Assembly (NCBI GenBank): GCA_963759125.1
Contig: CAVWXN010000005.1
Location: 310,001-374,000 of the forward strand
From: JABDQA01 sp963759125
GTDB taxonomy: Bacteria > Desulfobacterota > Desulfobulbia > Desulfobulbales > Desulfocapsaceae
Direction of reading: 5' to 3'
DNA length: 64,000 nucleotides
Position numbers and translations under genes: made by a program
Part shown: positions 1 to 9,136 of the stretch, piece by piece
How positions within the stretch are numbered: the first letter of the stretch is position 1
How the letters are laid out: every line of letters starts with the position of its first letter
Notes under the pieces: generated by a model
The model's input: only the letters and a program-made list of their open reading frames with translations
Databases searched by the model: none
What the model was told of the DNA's origin: nothing

Positions 1-631
1 ATACCAGTTCCTTTCTGAAGGCCGCCTCGACTTTCTGATTGTTGTATTCCAGACCGGGCAGCTTGATTCCCACGAACCATGAGATCAGCAGCCCTCCGAC
101 AGAGACGAGCAGCGCCACCCAGACCAGACTGCCTGGGATGTCTTTGATATGAGGAATATCCACCCCGCCGCTCAGCCCCCAGAGGATCGGCAGAAAGGCC
201 ACCAGAGTCAGGATCGCCCTGATCACCTGGAGCCCCAGGCTCTCGACTATTCGGGCAAAGCGATAAATGTCTTCCTGGATACGCTGGCTTGCACCTTCGA
301 CCTCCTCTTCAACCGTCTGCCATTGACTCACGTAGGAAAAGGTCATCGCTTCGCGCCACCTGAAGGCGTAAAGCCTGGTAAAATAGGAGGTCAGAGTGGC
401 TATCAGGACATAGGGAAAAGCGATATAGCCAAAAATCAGCAATTCCTGCCAGAATTCCTGGAGTTGATGCTCGGTGGCCTTCTGCAGCATATTGTAAAAT
501 CTGCCGTACCATTCGTTGATCTTCACCGTCAACTCAACCTGGACGATCAGCGAGGCCAGCAGGAAGAGGCCCCCGCCCCAGGCCCAGGTAAACCATTTTC
601 TGCTTTTGAAAAATGAACCAAACATTGACAT
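1..631 (-). CDS. SbmA/BacA-family peptide transporter, 3' end missing
   Basis: Inner-membrane transporter of the SbmA/BacA family, which uses the proton gradient to import peptides and some antibiotics. Only the first ~210 residues lie in the window; the frame runs open off the left edge. It shows a membrane segment near residues 15-35, a second near 65-85 and further hydrophobic stretches near 135-155 and 170-190. The strongest match is the family motif GIKLPGLEYNNQKVEAAFRK, nearly identical to the E. coli SbmA segment, preceded by GASQRIQEDIYRFA. The N-terminal region before the first family motif is shorter than in E. coli SbmA, as in the short BacA-like branch. The ATG at 631 or the one at 625 could be the start; a GGGG tract favours 625. 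It is followed upstream by osmC on the same strand with no clear terminator between. Confidence 0.85.
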   Translation of the reverse strand, partial: MSMFGSFFKSRKWFTWAWGGGLFLLASLIVQVELTVKINEWYGRFYNMLQKATEHQLQEFWQELLIFGYIAFPYVLIATLTSYFTRLYAFRWREAMTFSYVSQWQTVEEEVEGASQRIQEDIYRFARIVESLGLQVIRAILTLVAFLPILWGLSGGVDIPHIKDIPGSLVWVALLVSVGGLLISWFVGIKLPGLEYNNQKVEAAFRKELV

Positions 632-722
632 CCCCGTGGCCGCCGAGATTTTACGGCGATTGAATTGCAGACAAATCCAATCTGCGAGTAGCTTCTAGAC
701 TATGCAGGTCTTCTGGAACTGT

Positions 723-1118
723 TCAGGAAGCTCGCAATTCAAACTCCGGTGGCTGGTGGATGTGCTTTTTGACGACGCACTGTTCCATGGCTTTGATGAT
801 CGCCGCCCTGTATTTGTCCGGAAACCCGTCGGGCAATTCCAGATCGATAACCATCTTTGGGTATCGTTTCTGATCTTTGTCCCATTCATACCGCATCTTC
901 AAGCGCATGGTTGAGGTATCGATGTCGCGAGTCCGGCAGAATTTCAGGGCAAAATAACCGGCACAGGTGGCGATGGAGGTAAGAAAATACTCGGTCGGAG
1001 AGGGAGCCGAGTTGTCTCCACCAGACTTTTCAGGTTGATCGGTTACCACTGTAAAGTCGCCCACCGCTGCTTCGACTTTTAGATTTCCGGGAAAACTGAC
1101 GTTTATTTCTGTCGTCAA
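723..1118 (-). CDS. OsmC-family protein
   Basis: Small (131 aa) OsmC/Ohr-fold protein. Family members reduce organic hydroperoxides using two cysteines; the exact substrate here is unknown. The two family cysteines are visible in TSIATCAGYFALKF (about residue 52) and EQCVVKKHI (about residue 115), and the segment SAPSPTEYFLTSI is the conserved N-terminal block. The start is a TTG: an AAGGAG lies seven bases before it and the first ATG would remove conserved sequence. That ribosome site overlaps the stop of the upstream pRiA4b-like gene 11 bases away, so the two are probably co-translated. The tryptophan and hydrophobic core typical of Ohr are not clear, so the general OsmC branch is the safer call. 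Confidence 0.85.
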   Translation of the reverse strand: MTTEINVSFPGNLKVEAAVGDFTVVTDQPEKSGGDNSAPSPTEYFLTSIATCAGYFALKFCRTRDIDTSTMRLKMRYEWDKDQKRYPKMVIDLELPDGFPDKYRAAIIKAMEQCVVKKHIHQPPEFELRAS

Positions 1119-1129
1119 AGTCGCACTCC

Positions 1130-1765
1130 TTATTTGATGCTGATGGTTTCAAGTTGTCTGTTGATTTCATCAAAATCGAACACATAGGGCCGATATCCCG
1201 TCAATTCGCCGATATCCATGCTGAGGTCAGCAAGATCGACACCACTTTCGTCGAGAACGGCCAGCATTGCCTGATATTGGTGGATGTCGCCTACCTCCTC
1301 GGGAGGGCTGCCGTTGGCACCGTCAAGCAACCGGGGAAAAGGCTCGATCCTGCCGGCCTCGAGAATCTCCTCGACGGCGATCTGCAGTTCCCAGCCATCA
1401 CCGCCATCATACAGGTAGCTGAACAGAAACTGCATGCCATCCTCGAGCTGGTGGAGCTCAAAAGCTGCTTCGTCATATTCCGGTTTCCTCTTGAAATCCT
1501 CAATGCCGAAGCCTGGCTGATAAAATATTTTGCCGACCAGAAACTGGTGGCTATCACTATCCTGCCAGCCCATGCAGACCTGGATAACCCGGTGCATACC
1601 GGCCAGGGTCATCTGGCCCGGGACCTGGATACGGCGCCAAATCAGCGGATCGGAAAAGGGAATGGCCAGCTTCAGTTGATAACCCGGAATGGTTTTTTCA
1701 GCCTGGTCCGTACCCTTTCGGGCAGGCTTTGCTTTGCCGAATTCACCTTTGAGTATTTTGGCCAT
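1130..1765 (-). CDS. Plasmid pRiA4b ORF-3 family protein
   Basis: Protein of 211 aa of the pRiA4b ORF-3-like family, whose biochemical role is not established. The family block is plain: YQLKLAIPFSDPLIWRRIQV near residues 30-50, a helix with MHRVIQVCMGWQDSDSHQF, and YLYDGGDGWELQI near 115-128, which carries the conserved D-x-GD-x-W signature. The ATG at 1765 is chosen because AGGGGAG sits seven bases upstream; a GTG at 1771 is also in frame. It forms a tight pair with the downstream osmC. These genes often occur in accessory or mobile regions, but nothing mobile is visible here. Confidence 0.85.
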   Translation of the reverse strand: MAKILKGEFGKAKPARKGTDQAEKTIPGYQLKLAIPFSDPLIWRRIQVPGQMTLAGMHRVIQVCMGWQDSDSHQFLVGKIFYQPGFGIEDFKRKPEYDEAAFELHQLEDGMQFLFSYLYDGGDGWELQIAVEEILEAGRIEPFPRLLDGANGSPPEEVGDIHQYQAMLAVLDESGVDLADLSMDIGELTGYRPYVFDFDEINRQLETISIK

Positions 1766-1863
1766 AATCACACTCCCCTGCCTGCTTCGTTGGCAACCTG
1801 CTATCCATTTCTGGTGATCTGGAATAGATAATCATTAATCACGATTAGACCATCTCGCCGTCC

Positions 1864-2529
1864 TCACTCAAAGAAGCGGGTAAAGGCCTCGACCGACAAC
1901 CGCGGTGTCCGATAGCTGTTGACCAGCGCTTCGGTGTCCTCATAGCCAAGCGCCATGCCGCCCAGCAGAACCGAGTCGGCAGCATAGTCAAGTTCGCTTT
2001 TGACTATCTCCGGGAATTCCCCGAGCGCAGCCTGAGGGCAAGTGGCCAGCCCCTCCGCCATCGCCGCCAGCATGATGGACTGCATGAACATGCCATAATC
2101 CATGTAGGATCCGGTTTCCAAACCGGGATCCATGAAAAAGAGCAGCATCACCGGGGCATCGAAGGCGCGATAATTGGCCACCCACTGTTCCAGCCGGCGG
2201 TCCTTCTCCTGACGCTCGATACCCAGAGTCTCATAGAGCTGGATGCCGCAGGCAAAGCGTCTGGATTTGTAAGGCTCTGTCCACTTAAGCGGATAGTACT
2301 GAAAGTCCATTTGCGGCTTCTCTCCACCTCTGAACGCCGTTTCTATGCGCTCCTGCAGTCGCTTCTTAGTGGAGCCGGTGACCACCGCAACCTGCCAGGG
2401 CTGGGTGTTTACTCCCGAGGGAGAATGGCGAGCCGCCTCTAGCACAGCGACTACTTTCTCCTTGCTGACGTCTTTGTCCAGGAACGCTCTTGTCGATTTT
2501 CTCTTTTTCAATGCCTCACGAACATCCAT
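1864..2529 (-). CDS. Nitroreductase-family flavoprotein
   Basis: FMN-dependent NAD(P)H oxidoreductase of the nitroreductase fold, 221 aa. The N-terminal block VREALKKRKSTRAFLDKDV and the ARHSPSGVNTQPWQVAVV segment (about residues 35-55) form the FMN-phosphate site of the family. The C-terminal half contains the QSIMLAAMAEGLATCPQAAL helix, also typical, and GGMALGYED. The start is set at 2529 because GGGGGA lies just before that ATG; a longer frame to 2589 exists but has no family sequence. It follows the frameshifted DUF294 gene by about 30 bases and may have been co-transcribed with it. Physiological substrate cannot be read from the sequence. Confidence 0.9.
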   Translation of the reverse strand: MDVREALKKRKSTRAFLDKDVSKEKVVAVLEAARHSPSGVNTQPWQVAVVTGSTKKRLQERIETAFRGGEKPQMDFQYYPLKWTEPYKSRRFACGIQLYETLGIERQEKDRRLEQWVANYRAFDAPVMLLFFMDPGLETGSYMDYGMFMQSIMLAAMAEGLATCPQAALGEFPEIVKSELDYAADSVLLGGMALGYEDTEALVNSYRTPRLSVEAFTRFFE

Positions 2530-2560
2530 AATTTCCCCCGCACCCAAAACCTTAGTCTGG

Positions 2561-5493
2561 TTAAAAGTAAATTTCGTTGTGGCCGACAAGACTCAAACGC
2601 TTTCTCAGCAGGTTGATATTGGCCAGTATTTTTTCCAACAGTTCCTTCTCCATATGACTTATCTCTTTGATGTGTACCTGGTTGTCCGGTTCCAGGCCCT
2701 CATCTATTCGCTTTATCTGATGCCTGAAGCGAAGCTGCATAAGATAATTGTAGGACTCGACAATCTCCTGGTGCACGTCAGGCTTCAGCACATCTGTTTC
2801 CAGAAGACGGTTGATCCGCTGCAGGGTGTTGGTAATTTCAAGACCGTAAAATATTGCATAGATTCGGGCAAAACCAACGATCTGGGCGATGACATGCTTG
2901 ATATTGAAGGTATCGGCATGTTCCCCGCCCGATTCCACCGACAGATTTCCAAAAAAATCGAGGGGTACCTTGAACAGCAGGGTGTTCTGGGCCATCTGGT
3001 AGAGAAAGGCCTTCTGATTTTGGGCCCGGCTCCGGATATGCTCATGCAATTCGGAAGTGAACCGCTGGTCACCGTAAAGACAGCGAAAATCGAAAAAGAT
3101 TGCGACTTCCATCAGGTCTTCGGGTGTCGACTTGCCAATCCAGCCGGTAAAATAGGATTTCCACACTGATATCGGTTGACACCATTTCGGCGTCATGGCC
3201 ATAATCCCGCCTTTACAGAATTGGTAACCGACCTCGTCGAGCCAGGTACAGATCATGGTAGCGAATCGATGAAAATAGTCATGCACCTCGGCGGCCATGG
3301 ATTCGTCGACGTCTTCAAAAATGATGGCGTTGTCCTGGTCAGTCACCAGGGTTTGCTCCCCCCGGCCCTCGCTGCCCACACTGATGAAGGCGAAACGGAC
3401 CGGTGGCTCGCCTATTTCTTCGATGGCCCTATCCACCAGTTTTTCCAGCACCGTATCGGAAATTGTGGTGATAATTCTGGTGATATTTCGCGCATGTGCG
3501 CCGGAATCGTTCAACGCCTTGATAATTCGTGGTAAGCGATAATGGCTCTGGACGATCGCTTCGACGCTGCTACTGGTTCGGATCTGCTCAATCATGAAGT
3601 TGGCCGAATAACGGTGCACATCAAGCAGTTCCTCGTTACTTATCACGACTGACCACGTTGTCATGCTCGTCACGGACGACCAGGTAGTCAATATCCTTTT
3701 CCTGCAGAAGCATGGCGGCCTCGAAAATCAAGGCCCTGTCCTCGATGTAGACCAGGGGAGTCTTCATGACCTGCTCAACCGGTGTGGTGTCTGCCAGGTT
3801 TTTCGCCAGTACGCGTTCCCGCAGCAGCCTGTCTGAGATCAGGCCAACCATCATTTCACCGTTACTGACCAGGATGGCATTGGTTCTACTTTTCGCTCAT
3901 CATCTCGGCCGCTTCTCGCACCGTGGTGGTGTGCTCACAACAGACATACGAACCAAGGAGCTGCCGATCGGCTGGTTCATGAACATCAGCGAAGTCTGCA
4001 GTTCCACTATCAAACGTTCCCGCTCGTCGGCCGTTTTCTGCTGACTGGAAACATCTTCGATGAGCCCGTCGCAGTACCTGACTCTGCCTTCCAGATCCCG
4101 CCCCTCTATCATCGACACCGAGACGGTTTCTGCTTCCCCCGAGCGATTTTTCACTCTGAAGATCAATTCTTTGGCGATGCCTTGTTGGTCGAACCCGGCT
4201 GACAGCGGCGGGGCCGATTTGTCCTGCTCCAGGTGGTCGAACAGATGGGAATCAATCAGTTCCTCCTCATGTTCGAGTCCGAACAGTTTCAGGGTGACCT
4301 GATTGGCCTCGAGGATCCTGAAGCGCGGCCCCGGCGTGGTCCTGAATATACCGATCCGCAACCGGTTGATGAGCTGTCGATAGCGCTCCCTGCTCTCATC
4401 GAGCTCCTCTTTGATCCGTTTGGTGGCACTGACATCCCTGGCGGTGAGAACCAGCACCTTCTGGCTGCCAAGATTTTTACGGCTGACACTGAGCATGACT
4501 TCCGTCTGCACGCCGTCCCGTCGGGTAAGAACAGCCTCCTGCTCAACCTCGACTATTGTGCCCTCGAGCACCCTCTCCACCAGACTGGACCCGCCATTCT
4601 TCCTGTTCTCTAAAGGGTTCTGAAAACAATTCGCCCGGATCCATCGACTCGAGTTGGCTACCGCTATAGCCGCTGAGCTGCTCCATACCGGTATTGGCAT
4701 AGATGCAGGCGGCATCATGAATCATCATTATCGGATCCACCGCCGACTCAACCAGGGTTTTGTATTTGACTTGGGAATGGCGCAATTCCTCTTCGATATT
4801 CCTGCGTTTGCGCTCGGTAAGCATACTGCGGGCGACGACAAAGAGCAGCAGCACTGAAATGCAGAAGACCGTCAGATAGATCATCTGCGAAAGGCGGCGG
4901 GTGATCGCCAGCGTCTTGGCTTCCACATCATCAAGGAATACGCCGGTGCCGACTAGCCAACCCCAGGGTTCGAATTTTTTCACATAGGCGAGTTTGGGCA
5001 CTACCCGGTCTTCCCCATATTTTCGATGCCAGACATACTCGACGTAGCCGCTGTCGGACTCGGACGCCGCCGCGATGAATTCCATGAAAATTTTCTTGCC
5101 GTCCACCCCTTGGTAATCACTGAGATCCCCGCCGATAAGATCCTTCGAGTAGGGATGCATGATCAATTGCGGCTGCAGATCGGAAATCCAGAAGTAGTCC
5201 CTGAATTCGTCGCCATAGCGCAGGTGCTCGATCTCACCAATAGCTTTGTTTTGAGCTTCTTCTCTGCTCATCCGACCGGCTCGTTCCTCCTCTTCGTAGA
5301 GAACCATTATAGACCAGGAGACATTCACCAGTTCCTTGATCATTGCCCGCTTGCTCTCTAAAAAACTCTCGGTGAAAATCGGGATGATGAACAGGTAGGT
5401 GGAACCGATAAGGGTGGCAATCGCCAACACGGTCGGCAGGATGATGCCGATGATGAATCTGAGCCAGGGCTTTGATCTGTTCCGCTTGGACAT
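2561..5493 (-). pseudogene. Cache-PAS-PAS-CBS-DUF294 signalling protein, broken by four frameshifts
   Basis: One long signalling gene is recognisable across three reading frames. From the start: a membrane helix (residues ~12-40), a single-Cache sensor domain with FRDYFWISD and YVKKFEPWGWLVGTG, a second helix, PAS 1 (YKTLVESAVDPIMMIHDA), PAS 2 (YRQLINRLRIGIFRTT), a CBS pair (MKTPLVYIEDRALIFEAAM) and a DUF294 nucleotidyltransferase-like domain with GSEGRGEQTLVTDQDNAI, then a helical C-terminus. Frame changes are needed near 4585 (one extra base), 3936 (one missing), 3889 (one extra) and 3649 (one extra); after correction the domains join without loss. The sites at 3936 and 3889 compensate each other. 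Neighbours are mostly intact, so decay is likely, but sequencing error cannot be excluded. The DUF294 part alone (2561-3691) is an open frame that could be expressed separately. Confidence 0.85.
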
Positions 5494-5547
5494 GAGTTAG
5501 CTAAGATCGGGCAATGGGAAGGTGGCGGTTCTCATAACAGCAGCAGC

Positions 5548-6723
5548 CTAGATAAACAGCTGCTGCTGTGGTGCCGCTCCGTTCATTTTCATCTTCTGCC
5601 GATAGTTTGCCAGACAATGACGTTCCGCCCCGTTGATCTGCACTTCGAACACTTCGGGCCTGGCTTCAAGCACAGTAAAAAACGCATCCACGACGACCGG
5701 ATCGAAGTGGGAACCAGCTTCCTGGTGGAGATTGACAATCACATCCTCAAGTTTCATTCTGGCAAAATAGGTTCGTCCTGCCAGCATTGTCTCTACGGCG
5801 TCGCACAGTGTTAGAATCCTGGCACCGAGAGGGATTGCCGACCCCTTTAAACCGTCAGGATAGCCGCTGCCGTCGAACCGTTCATGGTGATGCAGAATAA
5901 GCGGTACCAGATCATTGAGGAAATTTAGAGGCTTGGCGATACGGGCACCGATTTCGGGATGCTGTTTGACGATATCCATCTCTTTGCGCGACAAGATGCC
6001 GAGCCGTTCGAGAATATCGTCGTTCATGCCGATCTTGCCGATATCGTGCAGCAGGCCACCGTGATAAATGGTCTCAAGGTCATTGGCCGACAGGTTCATT
6101 TCCTCGGCCACGACTTTGGCAAATCTAGCTACCCGGACACTATGGCCGTGAGTGGACTCGTCCTTGGCCTCGAGGGCCAGGGTGAAACCTTCGACCATCT
6201 GCCTGAGGTTCTGCAGCATCTTGTCATCGTAGCTGAAGGCCTTGTGCAGGGCGATAGCACCCTGCTCTCCCAGAGCCGTAAGGATTTCCGTCTCCTCGAT
6301 GCTGAGTTTCTTGTGGGCATAAAAATAGACGGCCAGGATTCCCGAATATTTACCGATAATGTCGAAAAACATGCCGGTGATCGAGCCGACGCTCCTCTTG
6401 CCGATGGTGTCGAGGTCCGGAATTCTCTTATCCGTTTTGGCGTCTTCGATCCAGACAATCGGCCCCCGGTCGTTGTCAAAGAGATGGGTGAGTTCCCGGT
6501 AATTGACATTGCTGAGACTGCGATAGGGAAAGCCATCGGAGACCATGGTCTCGATTTTTTCCTGCTGCCGGTCAACAATCCAGTAGATGCATCCTTTGGC
6601 GCCCAGAATTTCTTTGATATTGCGTACGATTTGGCCAAGTATTTCGGTGGTATTCTCTCCGGAATGTATGGCTTTGCTCACCTGGCTGAAGACTTTAAAA
6701 AAGTCTTTGTAGTCACTGCTCAT
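5548..6723 (-). CDS. GAF/HD-GYP domain protein, probable cyclic-di-GMP phosphodiesterase
   Basis: Cytoplasmic protein of 391 aa with an N-terminal GAF sensor domain (about residues 20-165) and an HD-GYP domain (about 180-375). HD-GYP enzymes hydrolyse cyclic di-GMP. The metal-binding residues are all present: HGHSVRVARFA (~192), HDIGK (226-230), QHPEIG (254-259), HHHERFDGSGYPDG with GYP at 287-289, and LCDAVE near 306-311. The usual catalytic core is therefore intact. It lies directly downstream of the CaiB-like gene and upstream of the broken sensor/DUF294 gene, so a shared signalling role is possible. No membrane helix is present, so the input is presumably a cytoplasmic ligand bound by GAF. 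Confidence 0.92.
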   Translation of the reverse strand: MSSDYKDFFKVFSQVSKAIHSGENTTEILGQIVRNIKEILGAKGCIYWIVDRQQEKIETMVSDGFPYRSLSNVNYRELTHLFDNDRGPIVWIEDAKTDKRIPDLDTIGKRSVGSITGMFFDIIGKYSGILAVYFYAHKKLSIEETEILTALGEQGAIALHKAFSYDDKMLQNLRQMVEGFTLALEAKDESTHGHSVRVARFAKVVAEEMNLSANDLETIYHGGLLHDIGKIGMNDDILERLGILSRKEMDIVKQHPEIGARIAKPLNFLNDLVPLILHHHERFDGSGYPDGLKGSAIPLGARILTLCDAVETMLAGRTYFARMKLEDVIVNLHQEAGSHFDPVVVDAFFTVLEARPEVFEVQINGAERHCLANYRQKMKMNGAAPQQQLFI

Positions 6724-6762
6724 TGTGTTTCCTCATCCTTAGACCCGAATTTGCCATCGGGC

Positions 6763-7902
6763 TCAGATGACCTTGCGGCTCTTGAGATCCTCTATTTCCG
6801 CCTCACTATACCCAAGACCACTCAGAATTTCTCCATTATGCTCTCCGAAATGGGCCGGCGCAGATCGTATTGAACCGGGCGTTCCAGTTAATTTCACTGA
6901 AATTCCCAATGATTTCTGTTTCATACCATCCAATTGATCGAGCTCTACAATCATTTCGCGCTCCTTGAACAGGGGGTGGTCCAGCACCCCATTGAAATCC
7001 AGTACCCTGGTACAACAGACGTCGAGGTCCTGTAAATATTGCTCCCACTCCCAGCCACTTCTGCCGTGAAAAATATTCCTCAGCTTAGTCACGATCTCCT
7101 CTCGCTTGTGCTCGTCAAACTGCTGGTCGATATATTCCTCGACACCAAGAGCATGGCAGAGCTGCTTCCAGAATCTGTGTTCCAGAGCACCCACGGCGAT
7201 TGCCGACCCATCTGCGGTCTCGTAGGTATTGTAGCAGCCGTATCGGTGGGAGAGCAGTTCATCTGAGCGCTTCGGAAGTTTTCCCGATTGAGAGTAAAAA
7301 TAGTGGGGCAGACTCAGGAATCCAAGCAGACTGTCAGTCATGGAAATGTCTACATATTGCCCTTTTCCGCTCTGAGTTCTGGCCAGAAGGGCAAGCAGAA
7401 TACCGATCACCGCATTCATGCTGCCGCCGATGTCAGCAATCTGAATGCCTGGGATCGAAGGCGGACCGGTAGCCGGGCCAATCAGGTCAAGTATACCGCT
7501 GGTGCTCAAATAATTGATATCGTGGCCGGCCTTATCGGCCCAAGATCCTTTTTGACCATAACCGCTGATCGAGCAATAGACAACGGCGGGAAAGCGCCTA
7601 TGTATAGTCTCAAAATCCACGCCAAGGCGGCCAGCGACTCCCGGTCTGAACCCCTCGATCAGGACGTCACACCGTTCGGCAAGCTGAAAAAATATTGCTT
7701 TCCCCTCCTCGCTTTTCAGGTTGAGGCTCAAGTGCTTCTTGTTCCGGTAAAGACTGGTAAAAAAGAGATTGTCCGCCTCAAACCTTCGATCTTCGATGCT
7801 GATCACCTCCGCACCATGATCGGCCAAAAGCATTGAACAGTAGGGTCCCGGTAAAAGTCTGGATAGATCCAGTACTCTGATTCCCTGCAGACTTCCTATC
7901 AT
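6763..7902 (-). CDS. CaiB/BaiF (class III CoA transferase) family, alpha-methylacyl-CoA racemase-like
   Basis: Protein of 379 aa in the family that includes class III CoA transferases and alpha-methylacyl-CoA racemase. The N-terminus GIRVLDLSRLLPGPYCSMLL is the family signature. His127 in GHDINYLSTSG and Asp158 in IADIGG match the catalytic His/Asp pair of the racemase, and the transferase nucleophile context is not evident, so 2-methylacyl-CoA epimerisation is more likely than CoA transfer. GGGAGCAAAA precedes the ATG. It is 20 bases downstream of the frameshifted cobO on the same strand and 40 bases upstream of the HD-GYP gene. The link to cobalamin could point to branched-chain or methylmalonyl-CoA metabolism, which is inference only. 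Confidence 0.85.
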   Translation of the reverse strand: MIGSLQGIRVLDLSRLLPGPYCSMLLADHGAEVISIEDRRFEADNLFFTSLYRNKKHLSLNLKSEEGKAIFFQLAERCDVLIEGFRPGVAGRLGVDFETIHRRFPAVVYCSISGYGQKGSWADKAGHDINYLSTSGILDLIGPATGPPSIPGIQIADIGGSMNAVIGILLALLARTQSGKGQYVDISMTDSLLGFLSLPHYFYSQSGKLPKRSDELLSHRYGCYNTYETADGSAIAVGALEHRFWKQLCHALGVEEYIDQQFDEHKREEIVTKLRNIFHGRSGWEWEQYLQDLDVCCTRVLDFNGVLDHPLFKEREMIVELDQLDGMKQKSLGISVKLTGTPGSIRSAPAHFGEHNGEILSGLGYSEAEIEDLKSRKVI

Positions 7903-7922
7903 TTTTGCTCCCTTACCCTGGA

Positions 7923-8445
7923 TTAGAATTCAATTCCTTTCTGCGCTTTAATTCCCTGTTGGTAGGCATGCTTCACCACTTTGACTTCCGAGACGGTATC
8001 GGCAATCTCAACCAGTTCAAGCGGTGCGTTGCGACCCGTGACAATAATATTCAACCGCTCCGGTTTGCTCTTCAGCGTCTCGACAATCCTCTCCGCGGCC
8101 AGAAAATCGAGAGCAGGCAGGTAGGTCAATTCATCCAGTACCACCAGATCATAGCGGTCGCTGGCGATAATTTCAGCCGCCAGCCTGAATCCCTCCTCGG
8201 CGATTCTTCTGTCTTCTTCAACATTCTCCTTTTTGAAGACAAATCCTTTACCGCATATATGCCAGTCGAGATTTTCAAGCTTTATCGGCGAAAATACGCT
8301 CTCCGTATTTCCCCTGGCCCTTAATGAATTGAATGACGCACACCTTCTGGCCATGGCCAAGGGCCCGGAATACCGTACCGAGTGCCGCAGTAGTTTTTCC
8401 TTTCCCCTCGCCGGTGTGGATGATAATTCGCCCTTTGGTCTTCAT
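7923..8445 (-). pseudogene. cobO: Cob(I)alamin/corrinoid adenosyltransferase, CobO/BtuR type, one frameshift
   Basis: CobO/BtuR adenosylates corrinoids with ATP. The first ~54 residues, read from the ATG at 8445, contain the P-loop HTGEGKGKTTAALGTV and CVIQFIKGQ, both characteristic. That frame stops shortly after KYGERIFADK, while the rest (ENLDWHICGKGFVF, YDLVVLDELTYLPAL, IIVTGRNAP) continues in the next frame. Removing one A from the AAA run near 8281-8283 restores a 173-residue protein with DKLENL at the joint, close to the normal length. The change sits in a short homopolymer, so either a recent inactivating mutation or a base-calling error is possible. It is the first gene of the minus-strand cluster with the CaiB-like enzyme. 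Confidence 0.85.
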
Positions 8446-8585
8446 AGTGATGATCCGGTTCTCTGTATTCTCTGTATTCGCTAGAGTTGTCTATGGAACT
8501 GTCTGATTTATTTCCGCAAGCGCACCGGGAGGTCTGCCCCAAACCTGTTGATACGTTTGCCTGTAAGGGTTTCACATAAAAAAGA

Positions 8586-8614
8586 TTGACAAAAGTCTTC
8601 GGGTGAATTTAAAT
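8586..8614 (+). promoter_or_regulatory. Sigma-70-like promoter
   Basis: TTGACA at 8586-8591 and TTAAAT at 8609-8614 are separated by exactly 17 bases. The expected start point falls just before or at the first palindrome (8630-8639), an arrangement suited to repression. It points toward the symporter genes about 500 bases downstream. Confidence 0.55.
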
Positions 8615-8629
8615 TCAGCCCAATGAGAA

Positions 8630-8639
8630 CGAGCGCTCG
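8630..8639. promoter_or_regulatory. Palindrome CGAGCGCTCG, putative operator 1
   Basis: A perfect 10-base palindrome whose symmetry extends outward with one mismatch (GAACGAGC / GCTCGCTC). It lies 15 bases past the -10 of the promoter at 8586-8614. The form resembles operators of TetR-type repressors; no regulator gene is in the window. Confidence 0.5.
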
Positions 8640-8817
8640 CTCAGTGTAGTTTTATTTACCCAGATTCAACCAAAAGCGCTCATGATTTTTTCTTTTCCGG
8701 GAGGAGTCAAAAGACTTAGAATCGAGCACTAACATCTCAACCCCCGCAAAGGTTCCGACTCCATCCGGCATTCCCCACTCAAACACCAGCGGATGAATCA
8801 TTGAACCATTTTGCGAG

Positions 8818-8827
8818 CGAGCGCTCG
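8818..8827. promoter_or_regulatory. Palindrome CGAGCGCTCG, putative operator 2
   Basis: Identical to the palindrome at 8630-8639. It is extended on the left by GAGCGAGC and is followed by TATATA at 8847-8852, which could be the -10 of a second promoter with a poor -35 overlapping the palindrome. Two identical sites in one leader suggest one regulator binding cooperatively. Confidence 0.5.
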
Positions 8828-9136
8828 ATCTGGAAAAAGAATTGTCTATATATGCTGCTGGTCGACCCGGTCAGGACCTGTTTGCGGACGGGATGAGCGT
8901 CATATAAGAACGAAGCTTGTTCAGGCGAATGCCTGAGACCATTAAGGAACGTTACTTAAATAGATGTGACCGGTGGTTTCCGCTTTACGCAAACCGCTGT
9001 CCGCATAAAAAGCACGATTATTTACTGTTTCACCCTGCTGCAAGAAACCAAACGGGAGAGGTGGTGTCACACTCTCCCTGATTGTGGAGTGTGGGGAAAC
9101 CAAAAAACGTTGTTTTTTTTATTAAAGGAGGAGAGC

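Larger units (their letters stand above)
8446..9136. other. Gene-free 690-base leader region before the symporter
   Basis: No convincing coding frame was found between cobO and the small membrane gene. The stretch holds a good plus-strand promoter (8586-8614), two identical 10-base palindromes 188 bases apart (8630-8639 and 8818-8827), and a small hairpin with arms CACACTC/GAGTGTG at about 9068-9094 shortly before the ribosome site of the next gene. It looks like a regulated, long 5' leader. Confidence 0.6.

Noticed and set aside
1825..1842. Possible Fur-like sequence near AGATAATCATTAATCACG
   Set aside because: Only one half matches; the second half departs at several positions, unlike the site at 30663.
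2345..3169. 274-codon plus-strand frame over the nitroreductase/DUF294 region
   Set aside because: Overlaps motifs of the real minus-strand genes and shows no family sequence.
2561..5493. Programmed frameshifting as the reason for the split sensor gene
   Set aside because: Four separate shifts in both directions and no slippery heptamers with downstream structure make programmed recoding implausible.
5959..6873. 304-codon open frame opposite the HD-GYP gene
   Set aside because: Shadow of the HD-GYP gene, which has all catalytic motifs.
8446..9136. A hidden small gene in the symporter leader
   Set aside because: No frame longer than a few dozen codons with a ribosome site and coding character was seen apart from the N-terminal run-on into the small membrane gene.
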